Positions 9,378 to 17,869 are shown, counted from the stretch's first letter. The stretch: DNA of 64,000 bases from Streptomyces sp. CGMCC 4.7035 (GCF_031583065.1 NZ_CP134053.1:5022001-5086000), one strand, 5' to 3'. Program-made: numbers and translations. Notes: generated by a model not told the origin, from the letters alone.

Positions 9378-10388
9378 TCAGTGGTGGTGCGGCTCCTCCC
9401 GGTGCACCGGGCCGTGCGGGGCCTCGCAGTGGCCGGGGTCGTCCGTCGCGTTCCGGTCGCCGGGCAGGGCCACCTGGAGGACCTGTTCCGCGGCGTGGTC
9501 GACCTGGAGGGTGGTGTGGGTGATGCCGTAGTCGCGGCGCAGGACGTCCTCCAGGGCACGGCGGACGGAGTGGCAGTCGCCGCCGGGCTCGACCAGGACG
9601 TGCGCGGACAGCGCGGCCTGGCCCGAGGTGATCTGCCAGACGTGCAGGTCGTGCACCTCGACGACGTCCGGCTGGGCGACGAGCCGGTCGCCCAGCGCGT
9701 CCGGGTCGACGTCGGCGGGCGCGGCCTCCAGGAAAATGCGGCCGGAGTCGCGCAGCAGCCCGTACGCGGCCTTCACCATCAGTGCGACGACGACCAGCGT
9801 GGCGATGGGGTCGGCGCGCTCGAAGCCCGTGAGGACGACGAGGAGCGCGGCGACAGCGGTGCCTATGAAGGCGAACAGGTCGTTCAGGACGTGCTGGTAG
9901 GCGCCCTCGACGTTGAGGGAGGTGCGGTTGGCCTTCGAGATGCACCAGGTGGCGACCACGTTCACGGCGATGCCGGCGAGCGCGGTGACCAGCATCGGCC
10001 CGCCCGCGACCGGCGGCGGGTCGATGAGCCGTCGTACCGCCTCGTAAGCCAGCCACGCACTCAACAGGAGCAGCGTGAGGCCGTTGGCCTGGGCTGAGAG
10101 GATCTCCGCGCGCTTGAGCCCGTAGGTGAAGCCGCCCCGGGCCGGGCGGGCGGCGAGCCGCATCGCGATGAGGGCGAGCACGATGGACGCGGCGTCGGTG
10201 AGCATGTGGGCCGCGTCGGAGATCAGGGCGAGGGAACCGGCGACGATGCCGACGACCACTTCGACCGTCATGAACGCCGCGATGAGGGCGAGCGCGACGC
10301 TCAGCCAGCGACGGTCGGCGTCCGCCGACACGCCGTGGGAGTGCCCGGCATGACCGCCCGGGCCGTGCTCGTGATCATGGTCGCTCAT
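9378..10388 (-). CDS. Cation diffusion facilitator (zinc-type exporter)
   Basis: A 336-residue CDF transporter that exports Zn(II) or similar divalent cations in exchange for protons. The N-terminus is His/Asp-rich (MSDHDHEHGPGGHAGHSHG). Six membrane segments follow. The TM2 site motif is SDAAHMLTD (D58, H61, D65) and the TM5 motif is HVLND. The C-terminal cytoplasmic domain (VVEVHDLHVW) and a His-rich tail ending EEPHHH complete it. The ATG at 10386-10388 fits the family; upstream codons are not conserved-looking. It appears monocistronic. Confidence 0.93.
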   Translation of the reverse strand: MSDHDHEHGPGGHAGHSHGVSADADRRWLSVALALIAAFMTVEVVVGIVAGSLALISDAAHMLTDAASIVLALIAMRLAARPARGGFTYGLKRAEILSAQANGLTLLLLSAWLAYEAVRRLIDPPPVAGGPMLVTALAGIAVNVVATWCISKANRTSLNVEGAYQHVLNDLFAFIGTAVAALLVVLTGFERADPIATLVVVALMVKAAYGLLRDSGRIFLEAAPADVDPDALGDRLVAQPDVVEVHDLHVWQITSGQAALSAHVLVEPGGDCHSVRRALEDVLRRDYGITHTTLQVDHAAEQVLQVALPGDRNATDDPGHCEAPHGPVHREEPHHH

Positions 10389-10519
10389 CTGGTTCGCCTT
10401 CCCCCTCGCGACAGGTGCCTCGACGGCAGTCAAACGCATGGTGACGCCGCGGGGCAAAGGCTGCATCGGTGACCGTTGTCATGTCCGATAGCACCCCGCT
10501 GACCTGCATCGCCCCGTTC

Positions 10520-11071
10520 TCACACCCCGATCGCCCCGTCGATCCGTTCCCGGAGCAGGTCCGCGTGGCCGTTGTGGCGGGCGTACTCCTCGATCATGTG
10601 GACGAGGACCCAGCGAAGCGACACGGCGCCCCGCCAGGAGTCGTGGCCGTGGACGTCGAGGTGGGGCGCGTCGGCGACGAACGCTTCGGCGAAGGCGATC
10701 TCGTCGCGCCAGGCCCGCCAGGCCAGGGCCACGACCTGCGGATCGGGGACCGCACCGGTGAAGTCGCCGTCGGGGTCGGACGGCGAGGAGAACAGGGGCG
10801 GCGCCTCGTGACCGGCCAGGACCCGCCGGAACCAGCGGCGTTCGACGTCGGCGAGGTGCCGCAACAGGCCGAGCAGCGAGAGCGTGGACGGCGCCACGGA
10901 CCGCTGCGACAACTCGGCGTCCAGGCCCGTGCACTTGAGTTCCAGCGTGGCGCGCTGGGCGGCCAGGAAGTCGACGAGGAGGGCCCGCTCATCACCTGTG
11001 GCGGGGCCGAGCACGCGGGGGTCGCGCTCGACGGGGACGAACATCTCGGCTCTTCTGCTCGGTGTGGTCAT
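10520..11071 (-). CDS. DinB-fold protein (DUF664 type)
   Basis: A 183-residue four-helix-bundle protein of the DinB/mycothiol-dependent group. It has the pattern LLGLLRHLADVERRWFRRVL in the middle and HMIEEYARHNGHADLLRERIDG at the end, where the histidines are the usual metal ligands. The substrate is unknown; actinobacterial relatives are often mycothiol S-transferases. A clear paralogue lies at 52242-52754 with the same C-terminal sequence EYARHNGHADL. Confidence 0.85.
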   Translation of the reverse strand: MTTPSRRAEMFVPVERDPRVLGPATGDERALLVDFLAAQRATLELKCTGLDAELSQRSVAPSTLSLLGLLRHLADVERRWFRRVLAGHEAPPLFSSPSDPDGDFTGAVPDPQVVALAWRAWRDEIAFAEAFVADAPHLDVHGHDSWRGAVSLRWVLVHMIEEYARHNGHADLLRERIDGAIGV

Positions 11072-11100
11072 GGCCCCATCATCAGGCGTTCAGGGGTGCG

Positions 11101-11760
11101 TCAGCCGGGACATCGGCCCGTGTACCGGTCGACCAGGTCGCACCAGCCGGCCTCCACACGCTCCAGGGACATCCCGCGGCGGGTGAGCAGGTGATCGACG
11201 AGCACCGTCTCCAGGTAGCCGAGCATCGTGTGCGCGACGAGCTCGATGTCGCAGTCCGCCCGCGCCTCACGCAGCAGCATGCAGACGTGGGCCAGACGGA
11301 ACTGGTACGGCGGGGTCGCGCGCCGGCGGCCCGGCTCCACGTGAGCGGCCAGATAGAGGTCGCGGTACGCGTACTCGTGACGGATGACGGCCGAGCCGAA
11401 GGAGCGCAGCCGCTCCTCCGGGGGCGCGCCCGGGCCGAGCGGCGGCGGTCCGGAGAAGAAGCCTGCCTGGAGCTGCTCCTCGTGGTGGCTCAGCAGTTCC
11501 GCGAGCAGGCCCGTGCGGTCGCCGAACCTCCGGAAGACGGTGCCCTTGCCGACCCCCGCGCCGGAGGCGATGTCCTCCATGGTCACGTTCGCTATGCCGC
11601 GTTCGGCGGCCAGGCAGGCGGCGACCTCCAGCAACCGGGTGCGGTTGCGCGCGGCGTCGGCGCGTAGCTGGGACACCTCCCCGGTCGGCATGAGAGCGAG
11701 GTCCGCCGGACCGCCGAGGGCGTCAGACGGCGCGGGAAAGGGCGGGAGCGGCTCGGGCAT
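11101..11760 (-). CDS. TetR-family transcriptional regulator
   Basis: A 219-residue TetR regulator. The helix-turn-helix is NVTMEDIASGAGVGKGTVFRRFGDRTGLL, preceded by an approximately 35-residue leader and followed by a ligand-binding domain. It is divergent from the FMN reductase gene, and the 156-bp gap contains three related palindromes, so it most likely represses that gene and itself. The ligand is unknown; quinone- or redox-type signals are plausible given the target. Confidence 0.92.
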   Translation of the reverse strand: MPEPLPPFPAPSDALGGPADLALMPTGEVSQLRADAARNRTRLLEVAACLAAERGIANVTMEDIASGAGVGKGTVFRRFGDRTGLLAELLSHHEEQLQAGFFSGPPPLGPGAPPEERLRSFGSAVIRHEYAYRDLYLAAHVEPGRRRATPPYQFRLAHVCMLLREARADCDIELVAHTMLGYLETVLVDHLLTRRGMSLERVEAGWCDLVDRYTGRCPG

Positions 11761-11790
11761 GAGATCAGCGTAGCGCTCGGGAATTAAATC

Positions 11791-11875
11791 CGGACCCAGG
11801 TCCGTTTAGAGGGGCGAAGGAAGTGGACCGTGGTCCGGTTAGGGTGGTACAACATTCAACGGACTCGCCAAGTCC
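11791..11875. promoter_or_regulatory. Divergent promoter region with three GGAC(C/T) palindromes
   Basis: Three inverted repeats sit between the TetR gene and the reductase: CGGACCCAGGTCCG (11791-11804), GGACCGTGGTCC (11825-11836) and GGACT-N5-AGTCC (11861-11875). The first two are perfect around a 2-nt centre. Their shared half-site and position make them candidate TetR operators. Confidence 0.65.
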
Positions 11876-11916
11876 ACTTTGCACTGACACTGATCACAAA
11901 TCCTGGGAGATTTGCC

Positions 11917-12471
11917 ATGTCCGTCCGCATTCTCGCTCTCGTCGGCAGCCTTCGCGCCGGCTCTCACAACCGCCAGCTCGCCGAGGCCGCCGCGAAGCAC
12001 GCTCCCGAGGGTGTCGAGATCGCGGTCCACGAGGGGCTCGCCGCCATCCCGTTCTACAACGAGGACATCGACGTCGAGGGCAACGTGCCCGAGGCCGCGG
12101 CCGAGCTGCGTGCCGCCGCCGCCCAGGCCGACGCGCTGCTGTTCTTCTCTCCCGAGTACAACGGCACCATGCCCGCCGTCCTGAAGAACGCCATCGACTG
12201 GCTGTCCCGTCCGTACGGTGCCGGCGCCATCTCCGGCAAGCCGGTCGCCGTCGTCGGCACCGCGTTCGGCCAGTACGGCGGGGTGTGGGCGCAGGACGAC
12301 GCCCGCAAGTCCGTGGGCATCGCCGGTGGCCACGTCGTCGAGGGTGCCACGCTGTCCATCCCCGGTTCCGTGACCCGCTTCGCCGAGACGCACCCGTCGG
12401 ACGACGCCGAGGTCGTCGAGGGCCTTCGCAAGGTCATCGAGCAGGTCGTCGAGAGCAACCCGGCCGCCTGA
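11917..12471 (+). CDS. NAD(P)H-dependent FMN reductase-type flavoprotein
   Basis: A 184-residue flavodoxin-like reductase. The FMN-binding loop is GSLRAGSHNRQLAEA near the N-terminus, and the conserved FFSPEYNGTMPAVLKNAIDWLSR segment follows. Members reduce FMN, quinones, azo compounds or chromate with NAD(P)H. The ATG at 11917 follows ctgggaga; upstream in-frame sequence overlaps the operator region. It ends before a long perfect hairpin terminator. Confidence 0.92.
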   Translation: MSVRILALVGSLRAGSHNRQLAEAAAKHAPEGVEIAVHEGLAAIPFYNEDIDVEGNVPEAAAELRAAAAQADALLFFSPEYNGTMPAVLKNAIDWLSRPYGAGAISGKPVAVVGTAFGQYGGVWAQDDARKSVGIAGGHVVEGATLSIPGSVTRFAETHPSDDAEVVEGLRKVIEQVVESNPAA

Positions 12472-12511
12472 TCTCCCGTGATCACCCCGGGGCCTTCGAC
12501 CTCGGGACATG

Positions 12512-12557
12512 AAACGGCTGTGGGCCAGGACTCTTGAGTCCTGGCCCACAGCCGTTT
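12512..12557. terminator. Perfect 22-bp stem hairpin terminator
   Basis: A 46-nt perfect inverted repeat with a 2-nt loop (tt) lies between the convergent reductase and ArsR genes. The arms begin aaacggctgtgggcc and read the same on both strands. There is no long U-tract, but in this genus such hairpins serve as bidirectional terminators. Confidence 0.88.
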
Positions 12558-12602
12558 CGGCATCGAGGAGCACGTGGAGCGACGCGCACTGCCCCGCCGC
12601 GG

Positions 12603-13001
12603 CTACCGCGAGTGCGCCGGGCGGCCCGTGAGCCGGTGGTCGGCGAGGCTGAGCGCCTCCCCCACGACCCGGCGCAGATGGCCGTCGCGCAGTGAGTAGA
12701 TCACGCGGCGACCGTCCTTGCGCGTGTCGACCAGGCCCGCCAACCGGAGCCGCGCCAGGTGCTGGCTGACGGCGGGACGGGCCGCGCCGCACGCCTGCGT
12801 GAGTGTCGAGACGTCGGCCTCGCCCTGGGTCAGGGCATGCAGGAGGGCGAGGCGGGTGCGGTCACCGAGCAGGGCGAGCAGCTCGGCGGCGAGCGCGAAC
12901 TGCTCCTCGCCGGGGGTGCGGGGGTGACCGTCGGCCGCGCCGCCTGTGCGCTGCTGCGCAACCTGTGCAGGTGATAGGTGCATGCGTGCGCTCATACGCA
13001 C
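12603..13001 (-). CDS. ArsR/SmtB-family metalloregulator
   Basis: A 132-residue winged-helix repressor with the core LLGDRTRLALLHALTQGEADVSTLTQACGAARPAVSQHLARLRLAGLVDTRKDGRRVIYSLRDGHLRRVV. The final DGHLRRVVGEALSLADHR carries the alpha-5 His/Asp pattern of zinc sensors. The GTG at 12999-13001 has ggag 7 nt upstream; ATGs at 12995 and 12983 are alternatives. An inverted repeat TGCGT-N8-ACGCA (12983-13000) covers the start. It is divergent from a His-rich CDF exporter and probably controls it in response to zinc. Confidence 0.88.
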   Translation of the reverse strand: MRMSARMHLSPAQVAQQRTGGAADGHPRTPGEEQFALAAELLALLGDRTRLALLHALTQGEADVSTLTQACGAARPAVSQHLARLRLAGLVDTRKDGRRVIYSLRDGHLRRVVGEALSLADHRLTGRPAHSR

Positions 13002-13058
13002 ATAATGGCTCCGTGGGTGCGACCGCGTCCACTCCCGCGCGGCGGAAGGGGGCCTTCA

Positions 13059-14264
13059 GTGGGGCACAAGCACGAAGCGCGCGAGCAGGGCCGGGTACAT
13101 GGGTACGGGCACAGGTCCGGGCATGGGCACGACCGCGATCATGACCACGGCCACGGTCACCCCCATGATCATGACCACGAGCACGGGCACGGGCACGCCC
13201 ACGGACACGAGCACGGGCATGGGCACGCCCACAGACACGAGCACGGGCGTGGACACGGGCATCCTCACCCCCACGGACCCCTCTCCCGCCTCCGCCACCT
13301 CCTCACCCCCCACTCCCACGAGACCGCCGACAAGCTCGACTCCGCGCTGGAGTCCTCCGCGCGCGGCATGCGGGCGCTGTGGGTCTCGCTGGCCGTGCTC
13401 GGAGCGACGGCGCTGGCGCAGGCGGTCGTGGTCGTGATCTCCGGGTCGGTCGCGCTGCTCGGCGACACCGTGCACAACGCCGCCGACGCCCTGACCGCCG
13501 TGCCGCTCGGTATCGCCTTCGTCCTGGGGCGACGCGCGGCCACACGCCGCTTCACCTATGGATACGGCCGCGCCGAGGACCTCGCCGGAATCGCGATCGT
13601 GCTGACCATCGCCGCGTCCGCCGCCTTCGCCGCCTGGGCGGCGGTCGAACGGCTGCTGCACCCGCGGCCCGTGGAGCACATCCCCGTCGTCGCCGTCGCG
13701 GCCGTCATCGGTTTCGCGGGCAACGAGTGGGTCGCCCGCCACCGCATGCGGGTGGGCCGGGCGATCGGCTCGGCCGCGCTCGTCGCCGACGGCCTGCACG
13801 CGCGTACCGACGGGTTCACCTCGCTCGCGGTGCTCGTCGGCGCGGGCGGTGCGGCGCTCGGATGGCACCTCGCCGACCCGATCGTGGGGCTGGCGATCAC
13901 GGCCGCGATCGTCCTGGTGCTGCGGGACGCGGCGCGCGAGGTGTTCCGGCGGGTGCTGGACGCCGTCGACCCGGCGCTGGTGGACCAGGCCGAGCAGGCG
14001 CTCCAGAAGGTGCCGGGTGTGCGTGGGGTCGGTGAACTGCGGCTGCGCTGGATCGGTCACCGGTTGCGCGCCGAGGTGGCCGTCGTCGTGGACGGCGAGG
14101 TGAGCGTGCGCCGGGCACACGACATCGCGGTCGAGGCCGAACACGCCCTGCTGCACGCGGTGCCACGGCTCACCGCGGCGCTGGTCCATGCCGACCCGAC
14201 TCCGGTGCCGGGCGAGACGGATCCACATCTGGCTCTGGCCCACCACGCCCACGGCGGGGCCTGA
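13059..14264 (+). CDS. CDF cation exporter with a very His-rich N-terminus
   Basis: A 401-residue CDF transporter. The first 73 or so residues contain about 28 histidines in alternating HGHGH/HDHDH runs, a likely metal-collecting tail. The membrane domain follows, with the site motifs GDTVHNAADAL and ADGLHARTDGF, and a C-terminal domain. The GTG at 13059, 7 nt after ggaaggggg, is preferred; an ATG at 13005 is in frame but lacks a ribosome binding site. The DNA of the tail is a near-repetitive cacgggcacgccc tract. It forms a divergent pair with the ArsR regulator. Confidence 0.9.
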   Translation: MGHKHEAREQGRVHGYGHRSGHGHDRDHDHGHGHPHDHDHEHGHGHAHGHEHGHGHAHRHEHGRGHGHPHPHGPLSRLRHLLTPHSHETADKLDSALESSARGMRALWVSLAVLGATALAQAVVVVISGSVALLGDTVHNAADALTAVPLGIAFVLGRRAATRRFTYGYGRAEDLAGIAIVLTIAASAAFAAWAAVERLLHPRPVEHIPVVAVAAVIGFAGNEWVARHRMRVGRAIGSAALVADGLHARTDGFTSLAVLVGAGGAALGWHLADPIVGLAITAAIVLVLRDAAREVFRRVLDAVDPALVDQAEQALQKVPGVRGVGELRLRWIGHRLRAEVAVVVDGEVSVRRAHDIAVEAEHALLHAVPRLTAALVHADPTPVPGETDPHLALAHHAHGGA

Positions 14265-14285
14265 CCCAGGCAGTTGCGGGCAGTC

Positions 14286-14347
14286 GTGCCTTCCCCCGTG
14301 CCTTGACGGCCTCGGGCCCCCTGCTCAAAGAGCTTGGGGGAAGGCAC
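14286..14347. repeat. 62-bp hairpin element with 12-bp terminal inverted repeats
   Basis: The element is bounded by GTGCCTTCCCCC and its exact inverse GGGGGAAGGCAC. An internal hairpin (14317-14340, CCCCCTGCTC / GAGCTTGGGGG) sits inside. It lies exactly where the reading frame of the adjacent YbaK-like gene stops looking like its family, so it appears to have inserted there. Similar small hairpins are dispersed in other Streptomyces as I recall. Confidence 0.65.
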
Positions 14348-14377
14348 CCCGTAGGCGCCGGGCCGCGCGACCCACCA

Positions 14378-14635
14378 GGCGGCCAGCGTCGTATCGCCGC
14401 CCCGCTTGCCCGCGACCACGACGCAGTTGGCGGACTGGTCGAGCAGTTCCTTGCCGTAGTGCTCAAGGAAGACTGCGGTGTCGGCCCAATCGGGTTCGGT
14501 GTCGACGTAGACGATCCGGTCGGCGGGCACGCTGCCGCTCCACCGGCGGACGGCGTCCGCGACCGGGCCGGTCAGTTCGCCGAGGCAGTCGGGGGCGGGA
14601 GTGGCGTTGTCGAAGTCTCCGATGGGCGCGCGCAT
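14378..14635 (-). pseudogene. YbaK/aminoacyl-tRNA-deacylase-like gene, truncated at its 3' end
   Basis: The first 86 or so residues (MRAPIGDFDNATPAPDCLGEL through VVVAGKRGGDTTLAA) match the N-terminal half of Streptomyces YbaK-associated-domain proteins, which deacylate mischarged tRNAs. Full-length members are about twice as long. After this point the frame continues (WWVARPGAYGVPSP) through the 62-bp hairpin element and into the antisense of the CDF gene, with no family resemblance. The second half of the fold, including the usual catalytic lysine region, is missing, so I call it a pseudogene. Confidence 0.65.
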
Positions 14636-14678
14636 GACCGCACGCTAACAGCCGTGCGCCGACCGCCGACCGGGCGTC

Positions 14679-15251
14679 TCAGCGCACGGGCGGCACCGAG
14701 ACGGTCATCACCATCTCCATCGGCGCCTCACCGTCATTGGCGTACGTGTGCGGCGTGTTGGCCTCGAAAGAGGCGCTCGCTCCGGTGGGGACGCGGTACT
14801 CGACGCCGTCGACGGTGAGCGTCAGTTCACCTGTCGTGACATGGACGAGTTCGACCGTGCCGGCGGGGTGCGGGTCCGAGGGGCTGCGGTCCCCCGGCAT
14901 CAGCCGCCAGTCCCACATCTCCAGCGGGCCCGGCGCCTCGGTGCCCGCGAGGAGCCGGTTGTAGCTGCCGGCGTCGGTGTGCCAGAGACGCACGGCCTGC
15001 TCGGCCGGGACGATGCGGACCTTGGGGCCCTGCTCGTAGTCGAGCAGCGTGGTGACGCTGACGCCGAGCGCGTCGCCGATCTTGACGACCGTGCCGATGC
15101 TCGGGTTGGTGCGGGCCTGCTCGATCTGGATGAGCATGCCGCGGCTGACTCCGGCGCGGGCGGCGAGCGCCTCCAGGGTGAAGCCCCGCTCGGTGCGCCA
15201 CCGCTTGACGTTGCGCGCCAGGGACTGGGCCAGCAGGTCGAGGTCCGACAC
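14679..15251 (-). CDS. XRE-family regulator with C-terminal cupin sensor
   Basis: A 190-residue regulator. Residues about 10-70 form the helix-turn-helix (FTLEALAARAGVSRGMLIQIEQARTNPSIGTVVKIGDALG). Residues about 105-185 form a cupin barrel (HPAGTVELVHVTTGELTLTVDG and TPHTYAND). This architecture senses a small metabolite or metal. It is divergent from the EamA exporter, so it probably controls that gene. The 93-bp gap is AT-rich for this genome and contains GTTCACTGAAC at 15316-15326, a perfect palindrome. Confidence 0.9.
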   Translation of the reverse strand: MSDLDLLAQSLARNVKRWRTERGFTLEALAARAGVSRGMLIQIEQARTNPSIGTVVKIGDALGVSVTTLLDYEQGPKVRIVPAEQAVRLWHTDAGSYNRLLAGTEAPGPLEMWDWRLMPGDRSPSDPHPAGTVELVHVTTGELTLTVDGVEYRVPTGASASFEANTPHTYANDGEAPMEMVMTVSVPPVR

Positions 15252-15344
15252 ATTCCGTCCAATATTGTGTATGACAGAGTTAAACAGAATGAACTATGGT
15301 GTGGTGCACCTGATCGTTCACTGAACTGTACTGCGAGGCAGCCC

Positions 15345-16202
15345 ATGACAGCACTCTTCGCCCTGGCCACCAGCCTCCTGTGGGGCCTGGCCGACTTCGG
15401 CGGCGGGCTGCTGACGCGACGCATGCCCGCCCTGACGGTGGTCGTCGTCTCGCAGACCATCGCGGCGGCGGTGCTCGGCGCGGTCGTGGTGGCCACCGGC
15501 GGCTGGAGCGAGGCCGGGCCGCGGCTGTGGTTCGCACTCGGCGCGGGCCTGATCGGGCCGATCGCTTTGCTCTCCTTCTACAAGGCGCTCGCCCTGGGCC
15601 CGATGGGCGTCGTCTCCCCGCTCGCCACCCTGAGCGTGGCGATCCCCATCGGCCTCGGACTCTTCCTCGGTGAGCGCCCCGGCCTGGTACAGGTGGCCGG
15701 CATCGTGGTCGCCGTCACCGGGGTCGTGCTCGCGGGCGGGCCGCAGCTCAGGGGCGCGCCGGTACAGCGCCGGGCGATCCTGCTCACGCTCGTCGCGGCG
15801 CTCGGCTTCGGTACGGTGTTCGCGCTGATCGCGGAGGCGTCGACCACGGTCACCGGACTCTTCCTGGCCCTCTTCGTGCAGCGCGTGACCAATGCCCTCG
15901 CGGGCGGCGCCGCCCTCTACATATCCGTGCGGCGAGGCGCCGCGGCGCTCCCGCAAGACGGTTTTCCCTGGCATTCCCTGCCGGCCCTCGCCTTCGTCGG
16001 TCTCGCCGACGTCGCCGCCAACGGCACGTACGCGATCGCGGCCCAGCACGGCCCGGTCACGGTGGCCGCCGTGCTCGCCTCGCTCTATCCGGTGGTGACG
16101 GCGCTCGCCGCGCGCGGGTTCCTCAGCGAGCGGCTGCGCGCGGTGCAGGCGGCGGGCGCGGGCCTCGCCCTGGTCGGCACGTTGCTCCTCGCCTCGGGCT
16201 GA
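15345..16202 (+). CDS. EamA/DMT-family transporter
   Basis: A 285-residue membrane protein with about ten hydrophobic segments arranged as two EamA repeats. The first begins MTALFALATSLLWGLADFGGGLL; the second ends AVQAAGAGLALVGTLLL. Such proteins export metabolites or amino acids. The ATG at 15345 follows gcgaggca, and it is the first sensible methionine after the palindrome-bearing promoter. It forms a divergent pair with the XRE-cupin regulator. Confidence 0.88.
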   Translation: MTALFALATSLLWGLADFGGGLLTRRMPALTVVVVSQTIAAAVLGAVVVATGGWSEAGPRLWFALGAGLIGPIALLSFYKALALGPMGVVSPLATLSVAIPIGLGLFLGERPGLVQVAGIVVAVTGVVLAGGPQLRGAPVQRRAILLTLVAALGFGTVFALIAEASTTVTGLFLALFVQRVTNALAGGAALYISVRRGAAALPQDGFPWHSLPALAFVGLADVAANGTYAIAAQHGPVTVAAVLASLYPVVTALAARGFLSERLRAVQAAGAGLALVGTLLLASG

Positions 16203-16203
16203 C

Positions 16204-17001
16204 TCAGGAGTCGGCGTCCAGCTCCGCGAGCCGGGCGGCAGCCTCCTCGTCCAGCTCCGCGAGCCGGGCGGCCGCCTCCTCGTCCAGCTCCGACAGCGCC
16301 AATAGCTGCTCGGGCGTGACCCCGTCGGGGATCGGCACCGGGGCCGGCGTTCTGAGCGGCGGCTGCCATCCGGCGTCGGGCGTCCAGCGCCGTACGACGC
16401 GGGCGGGCGCCCCGGCCACCACCGCGTGGTCCGGCACGGTGCCCCGTACCACCGCCCCGGCCGCCACCACCACGTTCCGCCCGACGCGCGCGCCCGGCAG
16501 GATCACCGCGCCCGTCCCGATCCAGCAGCCGGGGCCGATCTCCACCGGCTCCATCCGCGGCCACTGCTTGCCGATGGGTTGATGGGGATCGTCGTACGAA
16601 TGGTTGGTGGACGTCACATAGACGTACGGCCCGAAGTAGCAGTCGCTGCCGATCGTGACCGTCGTGTCGGCGATGACATGACTGCCGCGGCCCAGGACGA
16701 CGCCGTCGCCGATGCACAGGATCGGGTCGGGGCCGAGATCGAGGTCGGGCATCAGCCCGGCGGTGAGGGTGACCCGTTCGCCGATGATGCAGTGCGAGCC
16801 GACATGGATCCACGGTTCACCGAAGACCGTGCCCAGCGGGAACGCGAGTCTGGTACCTGTTCCCATCGCGCCGAAGCGGAAGCGTCCGGGGTGCTCCGCC
16901 GTCACGGACCCCATGCGCTGCGCCCAGGCCCAGCCCGCGTGAACGGCGCGCTGCGCGAGGGCGCGACGCCATGATGAGAACGTGTTCCTGCTCCTGAGCA
17001 C
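16204..17001 (-). CDS. Hexapeptide-repeat acyltransferase
   Basis: A 265-residue left-handed beta-helix acyltransferase. Hexapeptide repeats run from GTRLAFPLGTVFGEPWIHVG through VEIGPGCWIGTGAVILPGARVGRNVVVAAGAVV, with the NHSYDDP segment that often carries the catalytic histidine. The substrate is unknown. The start is uncertain: a GTG at 16999-17001 gives MLRSRNTFSSWRRALAQR; an internal ATG at 16863-16865 gives MGTGTRLAF. The C-terminus carries two near-identical 33-bp repeats (16216-16281) encoding LDEEAAARLAE twice, a likely short helical tail made by recent duplication. Confidence 0.82.
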   Translation of the reverse strand: MLRSRNTFSSWRRALAQRAVHAGWAWAQRMGSVTAEHPGRFRFGAMGTGTRLAFPLGTVFGEPWIHVGSHCIIGERVTLTAGLMPDLDLGPDPILCIGDGVVLGRGSHVIADTTVTIGSDCYFGPYVYVTSTNHSYDDPHQPIGKQWPRMEPVEIGPGCWIGTGAVILPGARVGRNVVVAAGAVVRGTVPDHAVVAGAPARVVRRWTPDAGWQPPLRTPAPVPIPDGVTPEQLLALSELDEEAAARLAELDEEAAARLAELDADS

Positions 17002-17107
17002 CCGCTTACCGTACTCAGCCCTGGGTGCGCCCAAGAGCCCGTATGGCTGTGATCTTCGCCCCACCGATGGCATACGGTGCCGGTGTACCGACCACAAGGA
17101 GACGGCA

Positions 17108-17635
17108 ATGACGCACAAGGCGCTGATCGCGGGCATCGGCGGCAAGGATCCCCAGGTGGACCAGGAGGCGTTCGCGGCACCCACGTCCGTGGTGATCGGG
17201 GACGTGACGCTGCGTGCGGGGGCGAGCGTCTGGTACGGCGCGGTGCTGCGGGCCGACTGCGGGCCGATCGTCGTCGGTGCGCACAGCAATGTGCAGGACA
17301 ACTGCACCCTCCATGTCGACCCCGGTTTCCCGATCTCCATCGGCGAGCGCGTCTCGATCGGGCACAACGCCGTGGTCCACGGCGCGACCGTCGAGGACGA
17401 CTGCCTGATCGGCATGGGCGCCACGGTACTCAACGGCGCGGTGATCGGCGCGGGGTCGCTGGTGGCCGCACAGGCGCTGGTGCCGCAGGGCATGCGGGTG
17501 CCCCCGGGCTCACTCGTCGCCGGCGTACCCGCGAAGGTCAAGCGGGAGCTCACCGCCGAGGAGCGCGAGGGCATATCGCTGAACGGCACGATGTACGCGG
17601 AGCTGGCGAAGGCGCATCGCGAGGTGCATGGATGA
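17108..17635 (+). CDS. Gamma-class carbonic anhydrase-like protein
   Basis: A 175-residue left-handed beta-helix protein of the gamma carbonic anhydrase/YrdA family. Conserved residues are visible: RADCGPIVVGAHSNVQDNCTLHV, GHNAVVHGATV (the His ligands) and GMGATVLNGAVIG. Family members bind zinc or iron; many lack measurable anhydrase activity. aaggagac precedes the ATG at 17108. It is divergent from the other beta-helix acyltransferase. Confidence 0.9.
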   Translation: MTHKALIAGIGGKDPQVDQEAFAAPTSVVIGDVTLRAGASVWYGAVLRADCGPIVVGAHSNVQDNCTLHVDPGFPISIGERVSIGHNAVVHGATVEDDCLIGMGATVLNGAVIGAGSLVAAQALVPQGMRVPPGSLVAGVPAKVKRELTAEEREGISLNGTMYAELAKAHREVHG

Positions 17636-17662
17636 GGTGCACATGAATGAGGTGCATGAATA
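17621..17662. repeat. Short repeat at the 3' end of the carbonic anhydrase-like gene
   Basis: gaggtgca occurs at 17621, 17634 and 17649, with near-identical spacers (tg(g)at / catgaat). The first copy is the last coding segment (Glu-Val-His-Gly-stop) and the others follow the stop codon. Confidence 0.7.
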
Positions 17663-17869
17663 GGGCGCCCTGCGAAGCAAGGGGTACTGCGCGCGCCCCT
17701 TATAACGGCTATGACGGCTATGATGGCGCGCGCCTCTCATAGGGGCGCAGGGAGCCGCCGATTGGGGCGCGGGGCTGTGGCAGAGTGCGGCTTCGCCGTG
17801 TTGGCGCGAGCAACCGGAGACAGCTCCCGACCGATCCCGCACGGTGCGCAGCCATCCCGGACGGCGCGG

